The notes beneath the pieces are model-generated. The model had not been told where the DNA came from. It ran no database searches and was given only the letters and a program-made list of their open reading frames with translations. This document shows positions 10,713 to 21,790 of a DNA stretch of 64,000 nucleotides, in pieces (within the stretch, counting starts at the first letter, position 1; every line of letters starts with the position of its first letter). Origin of the DNA: Corydoras sp. C115. Taxonomy: Eukaryota > Chordata > Actinopteri > Siluriformes > Callichthyidae. The DNA lies in the NCBI GenBank assembly GCA_019802505.1, contig JAFMOC010001064.1, positions 1-64,000 of the forward strand, in the 5' to 3' direction. The position numbers and the translations under genes are program-made.

Positions 10713-11071
10713 TTCATTCTTTCATTATCTTCCGCTTTATCCTCTATTAGGGGCGCGGTGGGGTTCCCCATGCCCATCCAGGGGAAAATGTTTCGGGCGC
10801 TGGGCAGATACACCCAGGACAGAGCACCAATCTATCGCTGGGCACACACTCATTCACACAGGCACGCACGCATACACACTCTATATTGGGCAATTTGGAG
10901 AGCTCAATTGACTTGATCCATGTTTTTGGACTGTGGGAGAAAACCGGAGAACCCGGAGGAAACCCACGCAGACACGGGTAGAACATGGAAACTCTACCCA
11001 GATGGGGATTCGAACCAGGAATCCCTAGTGCTGAGAGGCGAATGTGCTAACCACTAAGCCACCCCACGCCC
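10713..11071 (-). mobile_element. tRNA-headed SINE copy
   Basis: A near-complete minus-strand copy with the head at the 11071 end, a B box (GGTTCGAATCC on the minus strand) and a GAATG-type tail. Confidence 0.85.
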
Positions 11072-11256
11072 ATTACTACTACTAATAAAAAAAATAAAAT
11101 TGTTTTCTGAAATGTCTTTTAATAAAAATAAAGGGCATTAACCTTTTTAATTTACTATAATCTTCTTCCACTAAACTGTATTTTAAAGCCAAAAGTATTT
11201 TTTACATCAATAATTATTTAGAACAGTATCTTGCTAATTAATTTAATAGCTTTTGT

Positions 11257-11329
11257 GCCGAAATAGCTCAGATGGGAGAGCGTTAGACTGAAGATCTAAA
11301 GGTCCCTGGTCCGATCCCGGGTTTCGCCA
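11257..11329 (+). tRNA. tRNA-Phe (GAA)
   Basis: A 73-base tRNA with anticodon GAA in a normal loop. It matches the vertebrate tRNA-Phe pattern throughout except for one acceptor mismatch (position 2 to 71) and a T to C change in the T loop (B box GGTCCGATCC). It may still work but carries two suspicious changes. Confidence 0.7.
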
Positions 11330-12089
11330 GAGCTTGACAGGATGTAGTATTTTTGTCTGTCTTGTTCAAAATTGAATTACCGTTTACACCTATACTAGGC
11401 AAAAAAATCAAAAGAAAAGATTGTATCCAGCAAACAATGCTAGAACTTAATTTAACCTTTTTAAAAGCTATAAAAGTATGTATAAAAGTATAAAATTATG
11501 ATGAGGATTGTAAACAGAACTGACATTTGAACAGAACTGAAGTTTTTTTTTTTTTTTTTTTTGATTGGTGGTTTCTAGGTATAATGGTTAGCACAACACA
11601 AAAAAAATCACTTATTTTTTGTGTGTTAAAGTCAAGTGTTTGTGTACAAATTAACTGTTTTATTATTATTTATTATTGGTTTAGTATTTAAGCAGTTGTC
11701 TTTAAATCCAGTCTAGAGAGCAGACCTTTAGCCTTTGATATTTTGATGCAATCCAGGACAAAGCCCATGATATTGAAATAACACAATCTGAAAGTGTTTT
11801 ATAATAAACTGATATATTTTTCTCTATGTATAAATCAGATTAAATTATAAATGGATCCTACATTTTGAAACACATCAATCACATCAATGTCACCTCTCCC
11901 TGTGCACCCACATCAGAATTTAACATTATACAAACCTGAAAGAGGATCTGATGAAAACCAAAAACTGTATTAATACAAATATCTTTATTAGTCACTAATA
12001 AAACTCACATGTGTGAGTTAATCAGAGATTAAAAAAATATATTAAAATGACATTAAATAACAAACAAGATAGATTTTTTTTAAACGAAC
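11330..12089. other. AT-rich spacer
   Basis: Contains a poly(T) run near 11545-11562 and a scrap resembling the 5' half of a tRNA-Gln at about 11566-11600 (GGTATAATGGTTAGCACAAC). I see no gene, promoter or transposon in the rest. Confidence 0.5.
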
Positions 12090-13300
12090 AGTGAGTCTCA
12101 ATAAGCAGACAGCACCCTCTGGCGGCGATCAAAATACACCTAAAGTGCAAAAACCTGTTGATGCTCAACGAGGGAAACCTTAGACGAAAATTGATCTATT
12201 TTGACAGATAAACTGGATGTTCTGTTTCAGACGGACATTTGTAAAACTTAATAGATTAGAAATATTGATTTAGTTTGTTAGTAAATTAGTTTCATCTACA
12301 CCTGCAGATGAAAACCCTAAAAAGTACTAAACAGAGGTAACCAGTAACTAACTCCTTTAAATTTAATGTTAAAAAATATAGGAATAGTTTAAGGGTTTAT
12401 TGTTTTGCAATTAAAATTATACTCAAATGAATCTGTAAAATAAAATCTGGTTCACTTTCTTCAGTCCGGTTATGTTTCATTTCTGGGAAGAATGTCAAAT
12501 GCTATTGTTTGGTAACAAAGTGCACTTCATAGTGTATACCCTACACGGACACCTAGGGCACATGCGTAGTGTACATTTCGCTATTTGGTACACCACGCTT
12601 ATTATTTGAATTAAAAACGCTTCCTCATAAAGCCATATTTATAGTTAAATGAAAACTAATGAACCTACATTAAACAAATATTAATATATATATATATTGT
12701 GATGTTGGAGTTTAAATAATCAGAAAGTGAATAATGGGTCTTTACACTTTTGTACTGTCTGCTACTTCACTGTTGTCAGTTAAATAATTCTTTTTAGAGC
12801 TGCAGAAAAACATTTTTTAAAAGAATTATGTCAGAAGTGGGATTTGAACCCACGCCTCCAAATGGAGACCAGAATCCTCATGTGGAAGGTGAGATACCTT
12901 GAGTCTGGCGCCTTAGACCGCTCGGCCATTCTGATATTATTTAGTCAATATAAGAACTGTACAGAGATTTGAGACAAAAGAATGTCACATAAAGATTTAG
13001 TACAGAATAAATTGGGTCAAGGAAAGTACTTTAAACTATGATATAAACATGTTTATTATTTTATGATAAATAAGATATGAATTGCATTAATTCATTAAAA
13101 AATATTAAGTTTAAAATAAAAAGTTAAGGCTGCAATTAAGGAAGAACAGTAGGAGACAGTTAGTTGAATATCCGACTCTCAGTGAATCAGTAAATCAGAG
13201 GAGCGACTCGTCAGATAAAGAGGAACTAACAGAGCTGCCAGATCCCCAAAAGTCTCTTCACCTAAATCAGCATTAAATCTGTTCACCTGTGTGCTGGAAA
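12090..13300. repeat. tRNA-Leu cassette, copy 2, with inverted flanking block
   Basis: The segment 12090-12935 matches 63027-63862 (ending in the same intron-bearing tRNA-Leu) and 598-1340. The following 12940-13290 matches 63870-64000 in the same orientation and, inverted, 32880-33240 and the two halves around the SINE at 22028. It is a mobile or recombining cassette larger than a tRNA gene. Confidence 0.8.
12829..12935 (-). tRNA. tRNA-Leu (CAA) with intron
   Basis: A 107-base gene with a Leu body (GGCCGAGCGGTCTAAGGCGC), anticodon CAA, a short intron after the anticodon loop, a long variable arm and a perfect T arm. Intron-bearing Leu-CAA genes are normal in vertebrates. Base 1 is A instead of G, so the first acceptor pair is broken; otherwise it looks usable. 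The sister copy at 63756 has a clean acceptor but a changed anticodon. Confidence 0.75.
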
Positions 13301-13883
13301 AAACATTAAGACAATGACATTTTAAACATTTTACTATAAATTATGTAAAGAATAGTAATACTATTGCAGTAGGGCTCTGCCACAAAAAGTTAAAATAGAC
13401 AATAAAGCAACGTTTTGAGATATGGGACGGATATTTCTACATCCTTTATACATATTTAGTTAAAGCCATGTCTCATAATTCACAAATTTTCCCGTTGGCC
13501 TGTGCTTTTTTTAGCACATTATTAGACAAAATAAAGAGATACACGCTCCAGACAGAATAGCTTTAAAACATTACAGGAACATTAAAAAATTATGTTTTAT
13601 ACTGGCAGAAATATGTTGATCTAACTGGAATAAATGCACTACAGTATACTAATATAGTACTACTGCTAATATAGTAAAATACAATTTTCCTCTACAGTGC
13701 TCAGTGCTCAGCTTAATGTAAGGTTTATATCCAATATATGTAACAATTGTCAATGTGAATTCTGTTACTTGTGAATAAACTATTTCTCCAAAACATGACA
13801 AGAACCCAGTACAGTTCAGACATGTGGCTTCAGTAAACTAAAGTCTTACAGTCCTTACAGTGTTTTGTGCTTTAACATGTTAC
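13300..13883. other. AT-rich spacer, nothing recognised
   Basis: No coding region, tRNA or known repeat is visible on either strand. Confidence 0.5.
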
Positions 13884-14237
13884 ATCCATCCATTATCTCC
13901 CGCTTTATCCTATATTAGGGCCGTGGGGGGGTTCCCCATGCCCATCCAGGGGAGAACGTTTCGGGCGCTGGGCAGATACACCCAGGACATAGCGCCAGTC
14001 TATCGCTGAGCACACGCTCACTCAGACAAGCACACATACACACTCTATATGGGGCAATTTGGAGAACTCAATTGACCTTGATCCATGTTTTTGGACTGTG
14101 GGAGGAAACCGGACAACCCGGAGGAAACCCACGCGGACACGGGGAGAACATGGAAACTCCACTCAGATGGGGATTCAAACCAGGAATCCCTAGTGCTGAG
14201 AGGCGAACATGCTAACCACTAAGCCACTGTGCCACCC
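13884..14237 (-). mobile_element. tRNA-headed SINE copy, full length
   Basis: A complete minus-strand copy running from a CATCC-repeat tail (13884) to the head (14237). The body is well preserved; the B box has one change. Confidence 0.85.
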
Positions 14238-14779
14238 CTTAATGTTACAGTCTATGTAAATAAACTGTTCAGTTTAACAAAACTGAGTTCAACAAAATAA
14301 TCACTTATGTGTACTAATAGAATGGTTCAGCCTTTAGCACTCATGATTTCTACTGTTCATCTTCATACTCAGGTAAAAAAAAAAGACCTGAATTTATGAA
14401 ATGAGGGTGTTTATTATAAAATCTAATATTAAAATCTAATTTTTTAAAATTTAAAAGACTGCACAATCACAGCCACAGCAAACAATATTCAAATAAATTA
14501 GTAAACTCCATAATGATGTCAAAATGTCTTCTTATAAATCCTTTATTGTCTCACGTTTTTTAAAAGTGCTTTCAGAAAATAAATGTTTGTTTCTTGAAGA
14601 TGCGAAATGTCTCAGCATTATAGACACATTATAAATCAATAAAAAATGTGGATGATCAAGGCACTTTAAACAGATTGGATAATGATCAGGATTGATAATA
14701 CTACAGTGTAGCTGCTTCCTCCTTAACTCTGGACTTGTGTTGTTCTCTCATTGGTAAGTTTGATAAAAGCTGGTAAATG
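14238..14779. other. AT-rich spacer
   Basis: Ends in sequence related to the L2 tail (AAATGACTAAATGTAAATG near 14775-14793). Nothing else is recognised. Confidence 0.45.
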
Positions 14780-15165
14780 ACTAAATGTAAATGTGAGATC
14801 ATTCCACCATTAAGCAGTGCTGAACAATATGGAGTGAGAATTAATGGTGAGATTAAAGCACCAGGCGATCTCTTCACTTGAGTGCAGCAAGTCTTTGTAA
14901 AATAGAGTTAAGGTGAGAAAGATCAGATCCTGTAGACCAGAGTCAGTACCTTGTTCTGAATGCAGGCAGCTACAGGAAGCGGTAGAGAGAGAAGAGTAGT
15001 GAAGTAACATTTGGATCAACTGTAGAGGTCTGATTGTGCAAACTGGAAGACCAGCAAGTAATGCATTACAGTAATGGAACTGGGATAGGATGAGGACTTG
15101 GACTAGCAGTTATGTGGACTGTTCAGTCAATAAAGGTCTGATCTTCCTGATCTGATCTTCTACAG
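14780..15165 (-). mobile_element. L2-like LINE 3' fragment
   Basis: On the minus strand this is a decayed copy of the last part of the L2-like reverse transcriptase, matching the region at 21046-21435 (ending at the equivalent of KWWNDLP). Several frameshifts; not coding. Confidence 0.65.
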
Positions 15166-15546
15166 ATTGAATATGCAGGGAAGAGCATGTGACCTATTCA
15201 GAACGTTTAAACTGAGAAATGCAGCGGGTGGAGAAGCCAACAAGTGCACTACATTTGGAACATCTAATAACGTGCATTCTAAAGTGCACTCTGCCAAGGG
15301 GACACTATTTAAGATGGTGTAAAATGTGGGTAATGAGTAACATAACATTATCTGGTGAAGTTATAAAAGTAATTAAGTAATGAACAAATATATTGATCCT
15401 TGGTACTTTGTATAGAAAAGTTGTCTTCTCTGTAAGGTGAATGTGCGCACATTTAAACTGGGTTTGGTTCCGTGTCAGTTCCTGTCAGGAGACAGAATCT
15501 GTGTAAAAAACACTAAACACATATACAGTATTTAACTACAAAACCA

Positions 15547-15824
15547 GGGCAGCACGGTGGCTTAGTGGTTAGCTCGTTCACCTCTCAGTGCTAGGGATTA
15601 CCGGTTCGAATTTCCATCTGGGTGGAGTTTCCATGTTCTCCCCGTGTTTGCCCCATATAGAGTGTGTCTGTGTGAGTGAGTGTGTGCCCAGCGATGGACT
15701 GGTGCCCTGTCTGGGTCTATCTGCCCAGCGCCCGAGATGTTCTGCCCTGGATGGGCATGGGGAACCCCACCGCGACCCTAATAGAGGATAAAGTGGGAGA
15801 TAATGAATGAATAATGAGTGAATG
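15547..15824 (+). mobile_element. tRNA-headed SINE copy with internal deletion
   Basis: Good head (GGCAGCACGGTGGCTTAGTGG) and tail (GATAATGAATGAAT), but about 80 bases of the body between CCCCGTG and CCCCATATAG are missing. Confidence 0.85.
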
Positions 15825-15905
15825 TAATTTCCATTTATTTGCTTATTTCATTAAAAATTAAAAATGAATGAGTAAACATCGTTGGTATAAATCTTTGATG
15901 CAGTT

Positions 15906-15991
15906 GGCTCTGTGGCGCAATGGATAGCGTGTTGGACTTCTAAGGTATTGTTGTCATTCAAAGGTTGTGGGTTCAAGTCCCACCAGAGTCA
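15906..15991 (+). tRNA. tRNA-Arg (TCT) with intron
   Basis: An 86-base gene with anticodon TCT followed by an intron of about 13 bases, as in vertebrate Arg-TCT genes. All stems pair (one wobble in the acceptor), the T stem GTGGG/CCCAC is perfect and the A and B boxes are good. Probably functional. Confidence 0.87.
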
Positions 15992-16690
15992 GTTGTTCCT
16001 TATGAAAATTCTTTATGAGAATCATTCATTCATTATCTTCTTGCTAAAAGTTACACTGGTAAAGAAAACTAAACATGCAAAGAGAGTATAAAGAAGATGC
16101 AGCATTTGAACTTGACGAAAATATAAGTCCTAGTTGTATATGCCCAGCACCTGACATAATTACCCTCTAAATGAGCATGGGGAACCCCCCCACCACCACA
16201 CTAGTCCCTAGTTTATGATTAAATGGAAAATGATGAGATGAGACTGTTAGAGAAAAAAATCTCATTAAGTATTCTTAAGACCCAAACATTACATTAATAT
16301 TCTACTTTACTACTTTTTTTTTTTTAATTATAAGTCGTTGTGTTTACAGAATGACACCATACAGTATATGTTGATTGTGTTCAGGTTTTGCTGACTGTGG
16401 ACGGCATTTTGCATCACATGAGCTTCAAAATGCATATTGGAGCAGATATATATGCAAAAAGTGTTTTAGCAAGGCAAAAGAGTTTAGAGAAAAAAAGGGA
16501 TGGGTTTTGTGAACAGTATCTACAGGTGAATTGTGTTTGTGTTTGTGGCAAATGGTGGGTAGTTTTACTAAATGTGTTTAGGTAACTGGTCATTTGGTTT
16601 AGAGTACTGTGTTTTGTGTTTTGGCAATAGAGAAAAACTGTAGAACTTTAAAGGCTAAATAGTCCTGCAGGTTCAAGGGCAAAGTGATGT
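15992..16690. other. Spacer with a decayed SINE piece
   Basis: About 16139-16240 has GCCCAGC, GAGCATGGGGAACCCCCC and ATGATGAGATGAG, which looks like the 3' third of the SINE in heavy decay. The rest is AT-rich with nothing recognised. Confidence 0.4.
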
Positions 16691-16762
16691 ATTGTGATTG
16701 TGTAATGGTTTCTACTCTGTGTTGTGGCTGCAGCAACCATGTTTTGAATCCGGGTGATGGAA
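16691..16762 (+). pseudogene. tRNA-His (GTG) pseudogene
   Basis: TACTCTGTGTTGTGGCTGCAGCAACC keeps the His anticodon arm with GTG. The acceptor stem and T arm are substituted heavily, so it is dead. It has the same ancestry as the copies at 477 and 31166, in the opposite orientation. Confidence 0.65.
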
Positions 16763-16979
16763 AGCTCTTTTCAAAGATGAACTTTATTTTTTTTATAAAT
16801 AAATTAATCCACTGACCCTGTGTTCTTTAGATTTTGTTTGTCTAAAGTTGGTATTATTGAAATTGAGTGATGTAATTAGCAAAATATACTGCTAATAAGG
16901 TTAGTGGAAGATGATTACAATTAATAACAAATATATTCAAAGTTTAAAAATGCTTTGATTTCATTAATAAGCATTACTG

Positions 16980-17500
16980 AGAACACTTTAACATTCAAAC
17001 TCAGGTGCCACTAAGTTTGGAAAATGAATCACTTGAATCAGAGTGCTAACCATCACATGGAACCAAACTAGAGCACATGGTCACGCATGTCGGTTCTGTT
17101 AAATCTTTGTGTCACAACTTCTGTTTTAAAAATGAAAATAAAATAGTAATTGTCGGCAGAATCTGATGCCTTGTTCTTTAGATATTATTAGTCTAATGTT
17201 CTAATTGGATCATTGTTTGAGTTTTTTTGCCTTTGTGAATCCAGCATTCCAACCATTACACCATGGAACCACCCAACAACAGCACAAGAACGTCGGTTCT
17301 GTTTACAATTCTTATCATACAATTTGTATTTTAAAAATGTTAAAGAAATTTTTTTTAAGAAATTAAACCTGAAGTTTTTGACTGAAACTGAATAATATAG
17401 TCAAGTTCTGCCAAAACCTGGGAGAGTACTAGGAACTTTTAAAGCTTCATGCTAACGCTCTGCCAACTGATCTATTTCAGCAGAAAACTACCAAATTTAT
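16980..17500 (-). other. Three short tRNA scraps (Gln, Gln, Phe)
   Basis: On the minus strand, about 17040-17075 and 17245-17283 each contain a GGTTCCATG-GTGTAATGGTT-like 5' half of tRNA-Gln. About 17440-17485 contains GAAATAGATCAGTTGGCAGAGCGTTAG, the 5' half of a tRNA-Phe. They are all truncated. Confidence 0.5.
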
Positions 17501-17631
17501 CAAAATATACTTCTATATAATATTAGGTGTAAAAAAGTTTTTTTTTTTATTATTTCAATGTTCTTTTTTAATTGAATATATATTTAAAATTGAGAAAAAA
17601 AATAAGAATAGAAAAAAAAGGCTCTATAGGT

Positions 17632-17718
17632 CCTTCAATAGCTCAGTTGGTAGAGCGGAGGACTGTAGATGATATAACAGGCATCCTTAGGTCGCTGGTT
17701 CGAATCTGGCTTGAAGGA
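17632..17718 (+). tRNA. tRNA-Tyr (GTA) with intron
   Basis: An 87-base gene with an acceptor stem CCTTCAA/TTGAAGG that pairs perfectly, a normal A box, anticodon GTA followed by an intron of about 13 bases, and a B box GGTTCGAATCT. Tyr genes carry such introns throughout vertebrates. Likely functional. Confidence 0.85.
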
Positions 17719-17989
17719 AGACTTTTTTGTGTTAGGTGAATTTGATAATGAATACAACAAACAAAGCTGACCTAATAGCGAAATAAGACAAATGGTGTTT
17801 TTAAATAATGCATTCGGTGTGAAAGACTAAAATTGTCAGGGCTTCTACAATAATAATCAATTCTCACCATTTCATCTCTGAGGTTCTATACTGTAGCGAC
17901 CCATGTGTAGCCGCATTTTATGTTGCCCGTGGGTGTACGTGGGACTCTCCATTTTGGCCCCGTGTGTTTTCCCGGGATGCGCCACGGTT

Positions 17990-19345
17990 TACAGATATAA
18001 TATCCAAGATGTTATATCTTATATGTTGTTAGTTGTTATATAAGATGTTATATAAGATATAATATCCAAGATTACAGATCCTATCCAAGATGGCGCCGCA
18101 GACGGCGACTCTGGTCAGTAGCTCCGTAGTGTTTTGTTTGTTTTTGTTGTCACATGCGAATCCAACACGCTCACATACAGCGCGGAGGATCTTCTCAGCA
18201 TCAGGCAGTCCATGCCACATGGCTTTACGCCAGATTTCTCATTCTCGGACTGTTTTTTGGACGTCTTAGTGAGCGGAGCAGCTGTGCTCCTCAGACGCAG
18301 ACGCAGGCGTAAGCGCAGACGTGGGAAATGCGGCGGAGCGCTCGTCAAACCCTGTCAGTGCGCACTACGCACAGCGCTTCCTAGCATCCACTTGGGAAAC
18401 CTCTGCTCACTAGGCAACAAAATGGACGAACTTTCACTTCTGAACTGGACCAACAAGGACTTTTCTCTCTCTGCGGCGCTGTGCTTCACTGAGACCTGGC
18501 TCACTGAGGCTTTCCCGGACAGCGCGCTCCAGCTCGCCGGCTTTCATCTCTACAGAGCGGACCGCGTAACTGAGACAGTTGGCAGCGGGATCTACTTTTA
18601 CATCAACCGCGGCTGGTTTGTGTTTATAAACTGTAAACCTTTTTACTGCCCGCAGGAATTCTCCTCCGTGGTGCTCGTCGGAGTTTACATTCCACCCAGT
18701 GCGTGCGTGCGTGACGCACTGCGCGCTCTCACAGACCAGATCACCAGCGCAGAGCACAAACACACCGAGTCTGTTTTCATCATTCTTGGGGACTTCCACA
18801 GAGCGAAACTCACCAGTGAGCTGCCCAAACACAGACAGCATGTTACCTGCCCCACCAGGGAGAGTAATATCCTAGAACACTGCTATACTGTATTAAAAGG
18901 TGCATATAGCTCTGCTCCCCGAGCTGATCTGTGCTTATCTGACCACTCTATGGTCCATCTTCTCCCAACCTACAGACAAAAGCTCAAGTGGGCCAAACCT
19001 GTGGTCAGTACTGTGAAGAAGTGGACCAGTGAGGCTAAAGAGAGGCTTCAGGACTGTATGGAGTTAACAGACTGGTGTGTGTTTGAGGACTCTACAAGCG
19101 GCCTGGACGAATATACGTACACAGTGACATCCTACATCACCTTCTGTGAGGACTTCTGTGTTCCGACCAGGACCCACATAGATACAATAATGACAAGCCC
19201 TGGTTCAACACCAAGCTTAAGCACCTGCGGCAGTCTAAGGAGAACGCATTTAGGAGTGGGGACCGTGCGCTCTACAACAAGACCAGGAACACACTTAACA
19301 GAGAGATCAGAGCTGCAAAGAAGAGCTACTCCACCAACTCAACTG
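17990..19345 (+). mobile_element. 5' part of a non-LTR retrotransposon (LINE), 3' truncated
   Basis: Begins with a short TA-rich repeated leader and a CCAAGATGGCGCCGC segment typical of a LINE 5' UTR, then the endonuclease frame (next entry). It ends abruptly near 19345, before any reverse transcriptase. Keeping the 5' end while losing the 3' end is the reverse of normal LINE truncation, so a later deletion or rearrangement is likely. Confidence 0.75.
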
Positions 19346-19384
19346 AATTATGTAGTGTCAAGAGTAGTTGGTTTTGAAATGTAG
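18134..19384 (+). pseudogene. LINE apurinic-type endonuclease domain, broken
   Basis: A 416-codon frame. About residues 1-95 are not conserved and include an arginine-rich block. From about residue 100 it follows the APE-type endonuclease of fish LINEs: FTETWLTE (catalytic Glu), GSGIYFYINRGW, VLVGVYIPP, ILGDFHRA (normally GDFN, so the Asn is replaced by His) and LSDHSMVHL (the catalytic SDH). After about residue 350 the reading frame slips: the expected continuation lies in another frame near 19190-19340. The missing Asn, the frameshift and the absent RT make it a dead copy. GC-rich codon use differs sharply from the AT-rich surroundings. Confidence 0.75.
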
Positions 19385-19438
19385 TTTAGTTGAAGAAGAT
19401 TATAATCAATGAAAGAAATTGGGAAATGGTCACATCAC

Positions 19439-19455
19439 ATCACCAGAGGGCAGCC
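19439..19455 (+). promoter_or_regulatory. CTCF-like motif
   Basis: ATCACCAGAGGGCAGCC is close to the vertebrate CTCF core CCASNAGRGGGCRS. Seen by eye only; no scoring was done. Confidence 0.4.
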
Positions 19456-19610
19456 TTCTATGCTACGTCACCAGAGAGTGACCCCCTATGCCATGTCTCC
19501 ACATTGCGACCTTCGTTACATCTTCACATCTGTGTGTGAAGCTTAAACAAAGATAGAGACAACATATCTTATATCTACATAAGGGAACTTATTTGCAGAT
19601 ATAAAGAAGA

Positions 19611-19932
19611 TGCATCCATTATCTTCCACTTCATCCTCTACTAGAGTCCCGGGGGGGGGTTCCCCATGCACATCCATAGGAGAAGGTTTTGAGCGCTGGG
19701 CAGACACAACCAGGAAAGTGCAGGCACTTACTCACACACACAAACACACTCTATATGGGGCAATTTTGAGCATTCACTTTACCTGGATCCATGTTTTTGG
19801 ACTGTGAGAGGAAACCGGGGAAACCCAGTGGAAACCACGCGGACACAGGGGGAACATGGATACTCTACCCAGATTGGGATTCGAACCAAAAGAACCTAAT
19901 TCTGAGAGGCACCTGTGCTAACCACTAAGCCA
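19611..19932 (-). mobile_element. tRNA-headed SINE copy
   Basis: A minus-strand copy from the CATCC tail to the head, somewhat diverged (B box GGTTCGAATCC intact on the minus strand). Confidence 0.8.
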
Positions 19933-20235
19933 GAAGAGTTGTGTCTAATAATGCACCAATTAAAATGAGATAAATTAATGAGAACCTGGATATTTCAGAT
20001 CTGATGACTGAAGTGTTGTTGTATTATACACTTCTTGTTTCACAGATTAACTTTCTTTCAAGTTTCTCGGTCATGTGTCTGTTTTTCTGTGGAGAAGGTT
20101 TTAATCACAGCTGTTAATTAGGAATTGATTAAAATTTTAAAATGTTTTAAGTTATTGTGTTTTTTCTGTTGTTGGTGTCTTTCATTTCCCTAAGAAAGGC
20201 TGTTCGCCTTTAACACCAAAATATTGTTATAAAAA

Positions 20236-20309
20236 TGGCCGATAAAGGGATGGAACCTATGACCTCGGCGTTATTAGCGCCATGCGCTAACCAACTGAGT
20301 TAATTGGCC
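20236..20309 (-). tRNA. tRNA-Ile (AAT), partly decayed
   Basis: A 74-base copy with anticodon AAT in a CTAATAA loop and a good anticodon stem (GGCGC...GCC). One acceptor pair and one T-stem pair are broken, and the B box reads GGTTCCATCC instead of GGTTCGATCC. Doubtful function. Confidence 0.6.
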
Positions 20310-20390
20310 TGATGGGTACTTCTTGCGTTTCAGAATGAGCATTTTCTGTTTAGATTCCAGGCTGGATTTGCATTGGAAAGTTTTAATGAT

Positions 20391-20607
20391 GCGGCACGGT
20401 GGCTTAGTGGTTTCCTCTGTGTTCGGTTTCCTCCCACAGTCCAGAAACATGGATCAAGTCAATTGAGTTCTCCAAATTGCCCCATATAGAGTGTGTATGC
20501 GTGCATGTCTGTTGAGTGAGTGTGTGCCCAGCAATAGATTGGCGCCCTGTCCCGGAACCCCACCGCGACCCTAATATAGGATAAATCAGAAGATAATGAA
20601 TAAATGA
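20391..20607 (+). mobile_element. tRNA-headed SINE copy with deletions
   Basis: The head up to CTTAGTGGTT joins directly to TCCTCTGTGT of the body, so the B box region is lost. The 3' part is normal. Confidence 0.8.
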
Positions 20608-20673
20608 AGTTTTAATGATCGATTTTTTATAACGATCTATTGACCTAAGAGAAAATTAAAACTTAAAGGTTAA

Positions 20674-20746
20674 GGGGAATTAGTTCAAATGGTAGAGCAC
20701 TCGCTTAGCATGCGAGAGGTAGCAGGATCGATACCTGCGTTCTCCA
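20674..20746 (+). tRNA. tRNA-Ala (AGC)
   Basis: A 73-base tRNA with anticodon AGC. The anticodon stem and T stem (GCAGG/CCTGC) are perfect, and the acceptor has only wobble exceptions. One A-box change (TAGTTCAAATGG). Probably functional. Confidence 0.8.
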
Positions 20747-21045
20747 GTATAACTTTAATTTTTTTTTTTTTTGCTGGAGGCAAAGTCATGGAGGGTTCCC
20801 TGGAAAACCAATGATGCTTTCATCAAAGTCCGGACCAATGAAAGACATTTGAAAGGGCATTATGATATTGTGTAATCCAAAATTATTTGTATTCTGCATC
20901 ATGACTTCAGCAACCCATTCCAAAGTGGAATTTGGGTTGTGGCAAGCTGCTAAGAACACAAAATCCGCCTTTATCCTTAGTTTGAGAACTCTTCCAGCAA
21001 CATGTAAGGGCTGATTTTATTTGAATTGGAACAATAATATATGAC

Positions 21046-21428
21046 ATGTCAGGTCTTCAAAACTCTGCAGCCCGACTTGTGTTTAACCAGCCCAAGCGAA
21101 CTCATGTCACTCCATTACTCACTTCCCTCCATTGGCTTCCTGTAGCTGCTCGCATTCAGTACAAGTCACTGACTCTGGCATACAAAACCATTTCTGGATC
21201 TTCCCCCTCCTACCTTCACTCTATCTTTTCAAAATACACTCCGACTCGTTCACTTCGCTCCAGTGATGATTGCCGCCTGGCGATTCCACCTCACCGAGGA
21301 GCTAATTCTCACTCCGTGGCGTTCACCGCTGCAAAATGGTGGAACGATCTTCCCAACTCTGTCCGTAAGGCAGAATCACTAAACAGTTTTAAGAAACTAC
21401 TTAAGACGCATCTCTTTAACAAATACCT

Positions 21429-21496
<68 letters not shown>
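21046..21496 (+). mobile_element. L2-like LINE 3' end with long poly(A)
   Basis: An open frame of 129 codons encodes the C-terminal end of the reverse transcriptase: NSAARLVFNQPKRTHVTP, LHWLPVAARIQYKSL, KWWNDLPNSVRKAESL and THLFNKYLL. A run of about 63 A (21434-21496) follows immediately; the stop codon itself is formed by the start of the A run. This is a severely 5'-truncated insertion. The intact frame and the long uninterrupted A tail suggest it is recent. Confidence 0.85.
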
Positions 21497-21499
<3 letters not shown>

Positions 21500-21501
<2 letters not shown>

Positions 21502-21790
21502 TTACACAATTGCACATTCAGACATCTACAGCTGATCCAAATCTCAGCAGCTCATGTTTCTTTACTACTCATCTCTCTCTATTGGCTTCCAGTAGCTGCC
21601 TGCATTCAGTACAAGTACTGACTCTGGTCTATAGAACAATCAATGGATCTGATCTTTCTCACCTTAATTCTATTTTCCAAAGACTCATTTACTGAACACT
21701 AGTGATGAATATCGCCTGGTACTTTAATATCACCACTAATTCTCACTCCATATTGTTCAGCACTGCTTAATGGTGGAAATAAGGATGATC
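21500..21790 (+). mobile_element. Older L2-like LINE 3' fragment
   Basis: A second, decayed copy of the same reverse-transcriptase end (landmarks TCTCTATTGGCTTCC, CAGTACAAG, AGTGATGAATATCGCC) directly downstream of the young copy. Frameshifted. Confidence 0.65.
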
